Shown piece after piece: positions 41,406 through 50,657 of a stretch of DNA of 64,000 nucleotides. How positions within the stretch are numbered: the stretch's first letter is position 1; every line of letters begins with the position of its first letter. The notes beneath the pieces are model-generated. The model was not told the origin of the DNA. It did no database searches and saw nothing but the letters and a program-made list of their open reading frames with translations. Both the position numbers and the translations under genes were made by a program. This DNA comes from Prevotella sp. (GTDB taxonomy: Bacteria; Bacteroidota; Bacteroidia; Bacteroidales; Bacteroidaceae): the NCBI GenBank assembly GCA_015060535.1, contig SUYH01000005.1, forward strand, positions 1 to 64,000. Reading direction: 5' to 3'.

Positions 41406-42521
41406 ATGAATTTACGACATATATTACTAGCGATATTTGCAGCAGCCTTCACAACGGTTTCTGCTCAGAAAGTGACGCTCGGCTCGTGTACGACAAAAGA
41501 CAATGGCCAGTACAATGGCGAGATGCAGTCGGGCAAGCCTCAGGGCAAGGGCCGTACCGTATGGACTAACGGCAATACCTATGAGGGCAGCTACGAGAAA
41601 GGCCGCCGTCAGGGCTACGGTGTCTACACCTTCTTCGATGGCGAGAAATATGAGGGCGAGTGGTTCCAGGACCAGCAGCATGGGCAAGGCACCTATCACT
41701 TTTCAAATAATAATAGGTACGAGGGACTCTGGTATCGTGACTACCAGCATGGTCACGGCGTGATGTACTACTATAATGGCGACGAGTATAACGGTTACTG
41801 GAAACAGGACAAGCGTCACGGGACAGGTCGCTACACCTACAAGGCTGGTGCTTACTACGATGGTGAGTGGGCCAACGACAAGCGCAATGGCAAGGGTGTC
41901 TTCGACTGGGGCGATGGTTCCAGCTACGACGGCCAGTGGAAAGACAACCAACGCTGGGGCAAGGGCACGTTCCGCTATGCCGACGGCGATGTGTATATCG
42001 GCCAGTGGGCGCGCGACGTACAGAACGGCAAGGGTATCTATAAGTTCCAGAATGGCGACATCTATGAGGGCGACTATGTCGAGGGCCAGCGTACCGGTCA
42101 GGGTGTCTTCCGCTATGCCAATGGCGATAAGTATACGGGACAGTTTATGAATGGCGACAAGAGCGGTCAGGGCATGCACGTCTGGAAGAACGGCAACACC
42201 TATCAGGGCGAGTGGGCCAACGACAAACCCAACGGTCGCGGCAAGCTGACGATGAATAACGGCGACGTGTTCGAAGGCCAGTTCCGCAACGGCAAGATTC
42301 ATGGCGAGGGTATTGCCCGATATGCCGACGGCAGCAAGTTTAAGGGCCATTTCAAGCAAGGTCTGCGTCATGGTCCGGCCATCGAAGAGGACAAGGACGG
42401 CAACCGTTTTGAGGGCAGCTATGTGGACGACCGTCGTGATGGTCGTTTCGTCGAGAAAGACCGCAATGGCAACATCACGGCCCAAGGCACCTACAACCGC
42501 GGGCGCAGGACGCTGGAATAA
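41406..42521 (+). CDS. Secreted MORN-repeat protein
   Basis: A 371-residue protein with a signal peptide (LRHILLAIFAAAFTTVSAQ) followed by 14 successive 23-residue MORN repeats of the form YEGEWxxDxxHGxGxYxxxNGD, running from about residue 40 to the end. The last two repeats are more divergent and charged (EEDKDGN, EKDRNGN). MORN repeats form an extended beta sheet that binds proteins or lipids; the bacterial role here is unknown. The start is the ATG at 41406 because of the signal peptide. Codons vary between repeats, so this is an old array rather than a recent DNA expansion. Confidence 0.9.
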   Translation: MNLRHILLAIFAAAFTTVSAQKVTLGSCTTKDNGQYNGEMQSGKPQGKGRTVWTNGNTYEGSYEKGRRQGYGVYTFFDGEKYEGEWFQDQQHGQGTYHFSNNNRYEGLWYRDYQHGHGVMYYYNGDEYNGYWKQDKRHGTGRYTYKAGAYYDGEWANDKRNGKGVFDWGDGSSYDGQWKDNQRWGKGTFRYADGDVYIGQWARDVQNGKGIYKFQNGDIYEGDYVEGQRTGQGVFRYANGDKYTGQFMNGDKSGQGMHVWKNGNTYQGEWANDKPNGRGKLTMNNGDVFEGQFRNGKIHGEGIARYADGSKFKGHFKQGLRHGPAIEEDKDGNRFEGSYVDDRRDGRFVEKDRNGNITAQGTYNRGRRTLE

Positions 42522-42575
42522 TATAAATAGGAAATGTATCACAAACAAAAAGTATAACTCTAAAACAAAAGCATT

Positions 42576-43022
42576 ATGATTATCGACAAACTTGAAAATC
42601 TGAAGCAGTATGCATCGGTGAACCCTCTGTTCCCGAAAGTCATTGAATTCTTGGAGCAGAACGACCTCAACACGCTGGAGGCTGGTAAACACGAGATTGT
42701 GGGTAAGGACCTCTTCGTCAACATCCAGATGGCTAAGGGCCGCACTCCTGCTGAGGCTACCATCGAGACGCACAACAACATGATCGATATCCAGATTCCG
42801 CTCTCTGATGCCGAGACTTTCGGTTATACCCAGCGTGACGCACTGCCCGCTGCCGAGTATAATGCCGAGAAGGACATCACCAAGATTCCCGGCCTGGCTG
42901 CCGACAGCTACATCACCTGTCAGCCCGGCATGATGGCCATCTTCTTCCCCCAGGACGGACATGCTCCCTGCATTGCCGGCGTTCCCGAAATCAAGAAAGC
43001 AATTTTTAAGGTTAAAGCATAA
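42576..43022 (+). CDS. YhcH/YjgK/YiaL (DUF386) family protein
   Basis: A 148-residue cupin-like protein of the YhcH/EbgC family, seen in ATIETHNNMIDIQIPL, PAAEYNAEKDIT and the C-terminal FFPQDGHAPCIA with its His/Asp metal-type residues. Relatives are linked to sialic-acid and other sugar catabolism, possibly as anomerases or isomerases; the substrate here is unknown. It lies 5 bases before glgB and 54 after the MORN gene with no clear promoter of its own, so it probably shares a transcript with glgB. Confidence 0.9.
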   Translation: MIIDKLENLKQYASVNPLFPKVIEFLEQNDLNTLEAGKHEIVGKDLFVNIQMAKGRTPAEATIETHNNMIDIQIPLSDAETFGYTQRDALPAAEYNAEKDITKIPGLAADSYITCQPGMMAIFFPQDGHAPCIAGVPEIKKAIFKVKA

Positions 43023-43027
43023 ATACT

Positions 43028-45136
43028 ATGGTAGCTAAAAAAACAACAACAGCCACAACAAAGGTGGCTACTAAGAAGACTGCTACGAAGAAGGCTGCCC
43101 CGAAGAAAGAGAAGAAGGTAGTAGAAGCCCCACATATCGGCCTGGTGATGAACGACTCATGGCTGGAGCCCTTTGAACAGGCTATCCGCGGCCGCCACGA
43201 CCACGCCTTGTGGAAGATTGGTCAGCTCACCCGTAACGGCAAGTCGACGCTGTCGCAGTTTGCCTCCGGTCATCTGTATTTCGGACTGCATAAGCTGGCT
43301 AAGGGCTGGGTGTTCCGCGAGTGGGCACCCAACGCCACCGAGATCTACCTCATTGGCGACTTCAACAACTGGCAGGAGTCAGAGAAGTACAAGTGCAAGC
43401 GCATCGAAGGTACCGGCAACTGGGAACTGAAGCTCTCCGAGAAGGCCTTGAAGCACGGTCAGCTGTATAAGATGAAGGTGAAGTGGAATGGGGGAGAAGG
43501 CGAGCGCATCCCCGCTTGGTGCCGTCGTGTCGTACAGGACGACCAGACGAAGATATTCTCTGCTCAGGTGTGGAATCCTGAGAAACCTTACGTCTGGAAG
43601 AAGAAGACCTTCAAGCCCAACAAGTCTCCGCTGTTGATCTATGAGTGCCACGTGGGTATGGCTCAAGATGCCGAGAAGGTAGGCACCTATAAGGAGTTTA
43701 CCGAGAACGTGCTGCCCCGCGTCAAGAAAGACGGCTATAACGCCATTCAGGTGATGGCCATTCAGGAGCATCCCTATTACGGCTCCTTCGGCTATCACGT
43801 ATCGTCGTTCTTCGCTCCCTCCAGCCGCTTTGGCACCCCCGAGGATCTGAAGGAGATGATCGATACCGCCCACAAGATGGGCATCGCCGTCATCATGGAT
43901 ATCGTACATTCGCACGCTGTGAAGAACGAGGTCGAGGGCTTGGGCAATCTCGCTGGCGACCCCAACCAGTTCTTCTATGAAGGCGACCGCCACGAACATC
44001 CGGCTTGGGATTCTTTGTGCTTTGATTACGGTAAGGATGATGTGCTCCACTTCCTGCTCTCCAACTGTAAGTACTGGCTCGAGGAGTTTCACTTCGACGG
44101 TTTCCGCTTCGACGGCGTGACGTCGATGCTCTACTACTCTCATGGACTCGGTGAGGCCTTCGGAGGCTATGGCGACTACTTCAACGGTCATGAGGACGAC
44201 AATGCCATCTGCTACCTGACGTTGGCCAACTGTCTGATCCACGAGGTCAACCCGCAGGCGATCACCATTGCCGAAGAGGTCAGTGGTATGCCCGGACTCG
44301 CTGCTAAGTTTGAGGACGGCGGCTACGGCTTCGACTACCGCATGGCGATGAACATCCCCGACTACTGGATCAAGACCATCAAGGAGGTGCGCGACGAGGA
44401 TATCAACGTCTGCTCCATCTTCTGGGAAGTGAAGAACCGTCGTCCCGACGAAAAGACCATCTCGTACTGCGAGTCCCACGACCAGGCGCTGGTGGGCGAC
44501 AAGACCATTATCTTCCGTCTGATCGATGCCGATATGTACTGGCACTTCGCCAAGAAGGACGTCAACGATCTCGCTCAGCGCGGTATCGCCCTGCATAAGA
44601 TGATCCGTCTGGTGACGGCAGGAGCCATTAATGGTGGCTACCTGAACTTCATGGGTAACGAGTTCGGTCATCCCGAGTGGATTGACTTCCCACGCGAGGG
44701 TAACGGCTGGTCGTATAAGTATGCACGCCGTCAGTGGAATCTGGTCGACAACAAGGATCTCTGCTACCACTGGCTCGGCGACTTCGACCGCAAGATGCTG
44801 GAGGTCATCAAGTCGCAGAAGAACTTCCAGGCAACGCCCGTTCAGGAGATCTGGCACGACGATGGCGACCAGGTGCTGTGCTATATGCGTGGCGACCTCG
44901 TCTTCGTGTTCAACTTCTCGCCGACACGTTCGTATACCGACTACGGCTTCCTCGTGCCTACGGGTTCTTACGAGGTGGTGCTCAACACCGATGCGAAGGA
45001 GTTTGGTGGCAATGGCTTTGCTGACGACACCATCACTCACATGACGAACTACGACCCGCTCTATGTGCAGGACAAAAAGGAGTGGCTGAAGCTCTATATC
45101 CCCGCCCGTTCGGCAGTGGTGCTTCGCAAGTTGTAA
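43028..45136 (+). CDS. glgB: 1,4-alpha-glucan branching enzyme with Lys-rich N-terminus
   Basis: A 702-residue GH13 branching enzyme of the eukaryote-like type. After a Lys/Ala/Thr-rich leader (residues 1-35, with TKKTATKKAAPKKEKK) comes a CBM48-like domain (GWVFREWAPNATEIYLIGDF), then the GH13 barrel: ECHVGMAQ, MDIVHSHAVKN, FRFDGVTSM (nucleophile Asp), ITIAEEVSGMP (acid Glu) and YCESHDQAL. It makes alpha-1,6 branches in glycogen. Catalytic residues are intact. A strong terminator follows the stop. The basic leader is unlike other GlgB and is noted separately. Confidence 0.93.
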   Translation: MVAKKTTTATTKVATKKTATKKAAPKKEKKVVEAPHIGLVMNDSWLEPFEQAIRGRHDHALWKIGQLTRNGKSTLSQFASGHLYFGLHKLAKGWVFREWAPNATEIYLIGDFNNWQESEKYKCKRIEGTGNWELKLSEKALKHGQLYKMKVKWNGGEGERIPAWCRRVVQDDQTKIFSAQVWNPEKPYVWKKKTFKPNKSPLLIYECHVGMAQDAEKVGTYKEFTENVLPRVKKDGYNAIQVMAIQEHPYYGSFGYHVSSFFAPSSRFGTPEDLKEMIDTAHKMGIAVIMDIVHSHAVKNEVEGLGNLAGDPNQFFYEGDRHEHPAWDSLCFDYGKDDVLHFLLSNCKYWLEEFHFDGFRFDGVTSMLYYSHGLGEAFGGYGDYFNGHEDDNAICYLTLANCLIHEVNPQAITIAEEVSGMPGLAAKFEDGGYGFDYRMAMNIPDYWIKTIKEVRDEDINVCSIFWEVKNRRPDEKTISYCESHDQALVGDKTIIFRLIDADMYWHFAKKDVNDLAQRGIALHKMIRLVTAGAINGGYLNFMGNEFGHPEWIDFPREGNGWSYKYARRQWNLVDNKDLCYHWLGDFDRKMLEVIKSQKNFQATPVQEIWHDDGDQVLCYMRGDLVFVFNFSPTRSYTDYGFLVPTGSYEVVLNTDAKEFGGNGFADDTITHMTNYDPLYVQDKKEWLKLYIPARSAVVLRKL

Positions 45137-45158
45137 ATCTGAATTTAGAGATAAAAGG

Positions 45159-45194
45159 CTGTTAGAGCGCGTTGAATCGCTCTAACAGTTTTTT
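45159..45194 (+). terminator. Terminator of glgB
   Basis: CTGTTAGAGCG (45159-45169), 8-base loop, CGCTCTAACAG (45178-45188) and six T: a perfect 11-bp stem. The hairpin overlaps the last codons and stop of the opposite-strand LytTR gene. Confidence 0.9.
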
Positions 45195-45890
45195 GTTATA
45201 CTGGCGTCCCACCTTCACATCTTCTATCTTGTCGAAGGGCGGAAAGAATCGGCAGATACCGTCGCTTACCTCCATCAGGTAGTTGATGTTGACAATGTGT
45301 TTCTGACTCACCTGGATGAATCTTGGGTCGATGGCCGTCAGCGTATCGTTGTTGACCGAGCGTTTCAGTCGTAGTGGCTCCGCATTTCCTGCCAAGACGG
45401 CTTCCCAGACGCGTGCGTCGTGATTATAGCAGAACAGTCCCGCATCGTTGGTATTGACAATCCGGAAGTCCGTTGAACTGGTGTATAGGATTAGCCGCTC
45501 GGGGTCCTTCGGCTCGCTGGCCATTTTCTTTGCAGGCTCGAGCATGCAGCGTTGCATGATCTTCGCCAGATCACGGTCGTCGATGGGTTTCTGCAGGAAG
45601 TCGAAAGCCTTGTTGCGGAATGCCGACAGCATATATTGGCTGTGTGCGGTGTAAATCACCACGTGGCAGGGACGCTGCTGTATCAGACTCATCTGACTGA
45701 GAAATTCCAGTCCTGAGATATCGGGCAGCTCGACATCTAGGAACACCACGTCGGGCTCCGTCTCCTTAATCAGGCTGATACCCTGGGTGCCCGTCAGTGC
45801 CGTACCTTCTATGCTGACGTTGTAATACTGGAGTTTGCTGACGAGTGCATCGATAGAGGCCGCTTCGTCGTCGATGATGATGATGTTCAT
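45162..45890 (-). CDS. LytTR-type response regulator
   Basis: A 242-residue response regulator. The receiver domain (residues 1-120) has the acidic pair IIIIDDEAAS, acceptor Asp in VVFLDVELP, Thr in IYTAHS and Lys in FLQKPID. The C-terminal LytTR DNA-binding domain runs from about 140, with VNNDTLTAIDPRFIQVSQKHIVN-type sequence. It pairs with the sensor kinase 20 bases upstream. LytTR regulators bind direct repeats at target promoters. Its last eight codons form one arm of the glgB terminator on the other strand. Confidence 0.93.
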   Translation of the reverse strand: MNIIIIDDEAASIDALVSKLQYYNVSIEGTALTGTQGISLIKETEPDVVFLDVELPDISGLEFLSQMSLIQQRPCHVVIYTAHSQYMLSAFRNKAFDFLQKPIDDRDLAKIMQRCMLEPAKKMASEPKDPERLILYTSSTDFRIVNTNDAGLFCYNHDARVWEAVLAGNAEPLRLKRSVNNDTLTAIDPRFIQVSQKHIVNINYLMEVSDGICRFFPPFDKIEDVKVGRQYNKKLLERFNAL

Positions 45891-45910
45891 GAGTGTTTAG
45901 AGTTTAGCGT

Positions 45911-47935
45911 TTAGGGTTTTATAGAGTTTTGCGGATATTTAATGTCTTTTGATATTGTCAATGAGGCGTGACAGCCGTTCTCGTTCTTGATGTCGAAGCG
46001 AATCTTGGTCTTTCCGTTCTCCATGTTCAACGTGCTGACGGTCGACCGGATGATGTTCAGTCCCGTACGTGTGCGTTCGCCATAGTTGCTGCGGATGTCG
46101 AAGCCTGGCCCGTTGTCGCAGACGCTGATGCGTACCTGTGTCCCCAGGTCCTCCACCTTGATGCAGAGCCGTTTCTCACCCTCTTTATTCTTCAGCCCGT
46201 GAAGGATGGCGTTCTCCGTCAGTATCTGTATCATCATCGACGGCAGCTTGGTCTCCTGCAGTATCTTCTTGTCGGGTGCGTCAATCGTGAAGTCGAAGTC
46301 TATCCCGCTCATTTGGCGTTCCAGCTCTACGTAGTGTTCCACGAACTCCAGCTCCTCTTCCAGCGTGACGAACGTCTTCCGCGTCAGGTCCAGATTGGCG
46401 CGTAGCAGGTGAGCCAGCATAAGCAGCTGTCCGCCCTCTTCCTTCTCCGTCTTGCTGATATGTGAGTTGAGCACGTTGAAGATGAAGTGGGGCGAGATGC
46501 GCTGGCGGGCATTAAGTAGTCGCAAGGCCAGCATATCGTAGCGTGTCTGCAGGTAGCGTTTGCGCTGATAGAACGACCACGCCAGTCCGCCTAAGGTGGC
46601 GGCTAACAAGAAGGCCACAATAAGGATGTAGATGGTACGTGTCTTTTCGTATTTGATCTCCTGTTTGTTGAGCTTGAGTTCATGGTGCAGCCGGATGGTA
46701 TCCTCTGTCAGCCGCATCATGATTTCTGCCGTCTGCATCTGCTTGAGTTTCTCTTCTGCTGAGTTGTTACGCTCAAGGTTGTCGCTCAACCCGGCATAGG
46801 CTTTCTGGTAGTCGCCCATAGCTGCATAGTAGCGGTTCAGGTAGCTTTCACGGATGGCTTTCATGCCGGGATCGTTGATTTCCAGTCCCTTGGATTCTTG
46901 AAGGATTTGGGCAACGTCGCCTAATCGCTGTTCCTCAAGGGCTATTCCTATGCGGATGGTCTGGGCGTAATAGATGCCTACATCGACGTGCTGTTCCTTG
47001 AAGAACACCTCTGGTTCAGCAAGATAGTAGCGCGCAGAGTCGGGCATGTGAAGATTGAGGAAGACGTCGGCAAGATTGATTTTACAGAGATACATGTCGA
47101 AGTTTCGCTCACCGTCATACCGTTTGATGTGGGCTTTCAGACGACGGAACATCTGCAAGGCCTTGTCGTATTCCTTGTGGTAGTAGAAATAGTTGCCGTA
47201 GTTGTTCAGGAAGTACGACTGCATGTTAGGCTTCATCTCGTCGAAGTGTCTGTCGGCCATCTCGTAGTATTGGCGGGCCATCTCGAAGTTGTGTAGGTTG
47301 GTGTAGATGCGCCCCAGTCCCATATATAGTGTTAACTGCTGTTGCTTAGGCAGTTGCAGCGAGTCGCTGAGGAAGAGTGCCCTCCTGTACCACTTGGCGG
47401 CCTCTGCGAGGTCGTTCTTGGCAACATATGCGTCGCCTATATTGGCGCTGAGGTCGGAAAGTCCCTCTACAGCATCGCTTTGAGCCATCAAGATGTAGGC
47501 TTCCTGATATAGCGAAATGGTGCGGTCTTCCTCCTGATGCATCAGGTAGAGATACGCTGCCGTCGAACTAAGTGCTATAGCCTGCAGTCCTCGTGTCCGT
47601 GGTGTCTGCGGTTGTTGTCTGGTGGCAAACTGACGGGTGCGTTCAGCATAGGGTAGGAGGGAGTCGGGCTTGTCGGTCAGCAGGTAGTGACGACCGTACA
47701 TCAGATAGTAATCGTACCAGGTCAGCGAGTCTTCTGCCTGCTCCATCTGTTGCCTGATCATGTCCAGGGCCTGTGGCCTGAGGTGTGCCATCGAGTCGTT
47801 GACACGTTGGTACAGAGCTTGCTCTTCAGCTGTTCTCATGCCGGGATAGCATCCTTCACCTTGACAGGCAAACAGACTCATGATGGTCATCAGAAGAATG
47901 CCTATCTGCACGCTTTGTCGCATGTTAAATCGCAC
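45911..47935 (-). CDS. TPR-containing sensor histidine kinase (LytS-type)
   Basis: A 674-residue sensor. A signal/lipobox (LLMTIMSLFAC) is followed by about six TPR-like helical repeats (residues 60-410), a coiled segment, one membrane helix (TIYILIVAFLLAATLGGLAW, about 435-455), and a His_kinase/GHKL module with phospho-acceptor His in ISPHFIFNVLN, N box LTENAILHGLKN and G box CDNGPGF. Periplasmic TPRs suggest sensing of a protein or peptide. It is in an operon with the LytTR regulator. A second possible start is the ATG at 47923. Confidence 0.92.
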   Translation of the reverse strand: MRFNMRQSVQIGILLMTIMSLFACQGEGCYPGMRTAEEQALYQRVNDSMAHLRPQALDMIRQQMEQAEDSLTWYDYYLMYGRHYLLTDKPDSLLPYAERTRQFATRQQPQTPRTRGLQAIALSSTAAYLYLMHQEEDRTISLYQEAYILMAQSDAVEGLSDLSANIGDAYVAKNDLAEAAKWYRRALFLSDSLQLPKQQQLTLYMGLGRIYTNLHNFEMARQYYEMADRHFDEMKPNMQSYFLNNYGNYFYYHKEYDKALQMFRRLKAHIKRYDGERNFDMYLCKINLADVFLNLHMPDSARYYLAEPEVFFKEQHVDVGIYYAQTIRIGIALEEQRLGDVAQILQESKGLEINDPGMKAIRESYLNRYYAAMGDYQKAYAGLSDNLERNNSAEEKLKQMQTAEIMMRLTEDTIRLHHELKLNKQEIKYEKTRTIYILIVAFLLAATLGGLAWSFYQRKRYLQTRYDMLALRLLNARQRISPHFIFNVLNSHISKTEKEEGGQLLMLAHLLRANLDLTRKTFVTLEEELEFVEHYVELERQMSGIDFDFTIDAPDKKILQETKLPSMMIQILTENAILHGLKNKEGEKRLCIKVEDLGTQVRISVCDNGPGFDIRSNYGERTRTGLNIIRSTVSTLNMENGKTKIRFDIKNENGCHASLTISKDIKYPQNSIKP

Positions 47936-47965
47936 GTTTTGTATCTATATTTGTGATTTGCGATG

Positions 47966-47973
47966 CAAATTTA
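47966..47973 (-). promoter_or_regulatory. -7 element of the sensor kinase operon
   Basis: TAAATTTG on the minus strand, 30 bases before the ATG; no well-placed -33 element. Confidence 0.5.
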
Positions 47974-48016
47974 ATAAAATTTTCGGCAAATCGTTACATT
48001 TTACAATTAAAATGTG

Positions 48017-48024
48017 TAATTTTG
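48017..48024 (+). promoter_or_regulatory. -7 element of dapA
   Basis: TAATTTTG, 31 bases before the ATG; no clear -33 element. It is back to back with the kinase promoter. Confidence 0.55.
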
Positions 48025-48055
48025 CAGCATTAAAAGCAAGAATTCTTATTTTTAT

Positions 48056-48943
48056 ATGGTACATAATATCTTCAAGGGTTTAGGAATTGCGCTGATAACC
48101 CCTTTTCAGGAAGACGGATCGGTAGACTATAAGTCGCTGATTCGTCTGGTGGAGTATCAGCTTGACAATGGTGCCGACTTTCTCTGTATTCTCGCCACTA
48201 CAGGCGAGACTCCCACACTGTCGGCCGAGGAGAAAAAGAAAATCAAGGAGCTTATCGTCGATCTCGTTGGCGGTCGCGTCCCCATCCTGATGGGCTGTGG
48301 TGGCAACAATACCGCAGCCATCGTCGAGGAGCTGAAGACGGGCGACTTCAAGGGCATTGACGGTGTGCTGAGCGTTTGCCCCTACTACAATAAGCCTTCG
48401 CAGGAAGGTCTCTACCAGCACTTCAAGGCCATTGCCGCTGCCACCTCGCTGCCCGTTGTGCTCTACAACGTGCCGGGTCGTACGGGCATCAATATGAAGG
48501 CCGAGACCACCGTCCGTCTGGCTCGCGACTGTCAGAATATCGTAGCCATCAAGGAGGCTTCGGGCAATCTCGAGCAGGTCGACGAGATCATCAAGAACAA
48601 GCCCCGCGACTTCGATGTCATCTCTGGCGACGACTCGCTCACCTTCCCCATGATTTCCTGCGGTGCTGTGGGTGTCATCAGCGTCATCGGCAATGCGCTC
48701 CCTAAGGAGTTCTCGAAGATGATACGTCTGCAGATGCGCGGCGAGTACGATCCCGCCCGTAAGATTCACCACCGCTTCACTGACCTCTTCTCGCTGCTCT
48801 TCGTCGACGGCAATCCTGCCGGTGTGAAGGCCATGCTGAGCGAGATGGGCTTTATCCAGAACGTGCTGCGCCTGCCGTTGGTACCCACGCGTATCTCTAC
48901 GCTCCAGCGCATGAGCGAAATTATGAAGGAACTGAAAATTTGA
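48056..48943 (+). CDS. dapA: 4-hydroxy-tetrahydrodipicolinate synthase
   Basis: A 295-residue DapA: GIALITPFQEDGSVD at the N-terminus, TTGETPTL (the conserved Thr pair), YNVPGRTG with the catalytic Tyr, and the Schiff-base Lys in VAIKEASGN. It condenses pyruvate with aspartate semialdehyde in lysine and diaminopimelate synthesis. Length and residues are standard. An AraC-type gene follows 17 bases later. Confidence 0.95.
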   Translation: MVHNIFKGLGIALITPFQEDGSVDYKSLIRLVEYQLDNGADFLCILATTGETPTLSAEEKKKIKELIVDLVGGRVPILMGCGGNNTAAIVEELKTGDFKGIDGVLSVCPYYNKPSQEGLYQHFKAIAAATSLPVVLYNVPGRTGINMKAETTVRLARDCQNIVAIKEASGNLEQVDEIIKNKPRDFDVISGDDSLTFPMISCGAVGVISVIGNALPKEFSKMIRLQMRGEYDPARKIHHRFTDLFSLLFVDGNPAGVKAMLSEMGFIQNVLRLPLVPTRISTLQRMSEIMKELKI

Positions 48944-48960
48944 AGTTTGAAGTTTAGGGA

Positions 48961-49845
48961 ATGGAAGAAGCTAGAGTCATTCACGAGATAACCCCGCTGA
49001 TGGGTCGCGACTCCCTCTATATTGCCGACCGCAGGAAGAAGGAGTTCACTTACCCCATTCATAACCATGAGGTGTTCGAACTGAATTTTGTCGAACATGC
49101 TGCAGGGGTGCGCCGTATTGTGGGTGACTCTAACGAGGTTATTGGCGACTACGACCTGGTGCTCATTACTAGTCCTGATCTCGAGCATGTGTGGGAGCAG
49201 AACGGCTGTCAGAGCGAGGATATCCGCGAGGTGACCATCCAGTTCTACGTCGACTTGAGCGATGACGGCTTCCTGACGCGCAACCCCTTCCGCTCCATAC
49301 ACAAGATGATGATCGAAGCCCGCAAGGGCCTCTGCTTCCCGTTGGAGGACATCATGCGCGTCTATCCCAAGATTGACACACTGAGCAGCGTCAAGGACGG
49401 CTTCTATGCCGTGATGCAGTTCTACTCCATCCTCTACGAACTCTCTAAGAGCCAGCATACGCGCACCCTCGCCACCTCCAGCTATGCGAAGGTGGAAGTC
49501 GAGAGCGACTCGCGCCGCGTGCTCAAGGTCAAGAATTATATCTCGAAGAATTACAAGGACGAGATTCGTCTCGCCACGCTGGCCGACATTGCAGGCATGA
49601 GCCCGTCGGCCTTCAGCCGTTTCTTCAAGCTCCATACCGGTCGTAAGCTGAGCGAATACATCATCGAGATGCGCTTAGGCTACGCCAGCCGCATGCTCGT
49701 CGATACGTCGAAGGGCATTGCCGAGATTTGCTACGATTGCGGTTTCAACAACCTGAGCAATTTCAATCGCATCTTCAAGAAGCGCAAGAACTGCTCACCC
49801 TCCGAGTTTCGCGAGAATTTCCACAAGACGCGCATCGTGGTGTAA
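48961..49845 (+). CDS. AraC-family transcriptional regulator
   Basis: A 294-residue regulator with an N-terminal cupin-like sensory domain (YPIHNHEVFELNFVE, DLVLITSPDLEHVWEQ) and a C-terminal AraC DNA-binding domain with both helix-turn-helix units (RLATLADIAGMSPSAFSRFF and IAEICYDCGFNNLSNFNRIF). Such regulators usually bind sugars or related compounds. It lies between dapA and a partner-switching module, probably cotranscribed with both; the ligand and targets are unknown. Confidence 0.92.
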   Translation: MEEARVIHEITPLMGRDSLYIADRRKKEFTYPIHNHEVFELNFVEHAAGVRRIVGDSNEVIGDYDLVLITSPDLEHVWEQNGCQSEDIREVTIQFYVDLSDDGFLTRNPFRSIHKMMIEARKGLCFPLEDIMRVYPKIDTLSSVKDGFYAVMQFYSILYELSKSQHTRTLATSSYAKVEVESDSRRVLKVKNYISKNYKDEIRLATLADIAGMSPSAFSRFFKLHTGRKLSEYIIEMRLGYASRMLVDTSKGIAEICYDCGFNNLSNFNRIFKKRKNCSPSEFRENFHKTRIVV

Positions 49846-49876
49846 CCCCTGATGATGATTAAAACCTCAAAATAGG

Positions 49877-50293
49877 ATGATGAAAAAACAACTAAAGCTC
49901 AAGAATCAAATAGGAGAACTGGCCCGGGTCAATCAGTTCATCGAGGAGATAGCCGATGAACTGGGTCTCGACATGGAACTCCAGATGAATCTTAATTTAG
50001 TGATGGAGGAGATGGTCAGCAATATCATCTTCTACGCCTATCCCGAAGGCATCTCCGCCGACATCGAGCTGACCGCCGAAAGCGACGGCCACGAGCTCTC
50101 CTTCGTGCTCAGCGACAAGGGTAAAGCCTTCGATCCCACGTTGAAAGACGATGCCGACCCCAATGTCAATCCTGCCGAGCGCGAGATTGGCGGCATGGGC
50201 ATCTTTATCGTCAAGAACATCATGAACGAAGTGACCTATCAGCGCTTGGACGGCAGAAATCTGCTGACTTTGAAGAAGAGGTTAGAGAAATAA
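49877..50293 (+). CDS. RsbW-like serine kinase/anti-sigma ATPase (second copy)
   Basis: A 138-residue GHKL ATPase of the RsbW class: N box LNLVMEEMVSNIIFYAYPEG, G1 box LSDKGKAFDPT and G2 region EIGGMGIFIVKNIMN. It is paralogous to 13475-13888. The start is the first of two adjacent ATGs. It is followed 22 bases later by a STAS gene and then a kinase-like ATPase gene, giving a second partner-switching module. Confidence 0.9.
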   Translation: MMKKQLKLKNQIGELARVNQFIEEIADELGLDMELQMNLNLVMEEMVSNIIFYAYPEGISADIELTAESDGHELSFVLSDKGKAFDPTLKDDADPNVNPAEREIGGMGIFIVKNIMNEVTYQRLDGRNLLTLKKRLEK

Positions 50294-50315
50294 TAAACAT
50301 ATCAAATTAAATATT

Positions 50316-50627
50316 ATGACACAGATTTTAAAAGAAGGTGGTAAGACCATCATTAAGACAGGTGAGCGTATTGACACGATGAACGCATCGCAGTTTGAAC
50401 AGGACATCCAGCCTGCTTTGGCTGATGGCGGTCTCGATCTCGAAATGGACTGCTCCGATCTGACCTACATGGCCAGCTCCGGTCTCCGTATCATCCAGAA
50501 GACCATGCGTACGGTGATGCAGCAGAAAGGCCAGTTCAAGATGACCAATGTGAGCCCCGAGGTCTATAAGGTGCTCGCCATGACTGGTTTCACCAAGTTC
50601 ATCAAGGTCGAGAAGAAAGCAGAGTAA
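50316..50627 (+). CDS. STAS-domain anti-sigma-antagonist-like protein (second copy)
   Basis: A 103-residue STAS protein: LDLEMDCSDLTYMASSGLRI carries the phosphorylatable Ser pair. It is the likely partner of the upstream RsbW-like kinase and a paralogue of 13139-13441. Length is standard. Confidence 0.9.
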   Translation: MTQILKEGGKTIIKTGERIDTMNASQFEQDIQPALADGGLDLEMDCSDLTYMASSGLRIIQKTMRTVMQQKGQFKMTNVSPEVYKVLAMTGFTKFIKVEKKAE

Positions 50628-50657
50628 GTTTCCCGATAACAGAAAATTCTATTAGCT

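Noticed and set aside
41406..42521. Possible CRISPR array or DNA tandem repeat
   Set aside because: The 69-bp period is a protein repeat (MORN); the DNA copies are divergent at third positions and there are no spacers.
41703..42962. 419-residue minus-strand open frame opposite the MORN gene
   Set aside because: The repetitive codons of the MORN array keep the opposite frame open; the translation is Val/Leu-rich and meaningless.
43379..45040. 553-residue minus-strand open frame opposite glgB
   Set aside because: A shadow of biased codon use; glgB has full catalytic motifs on the plus strand.
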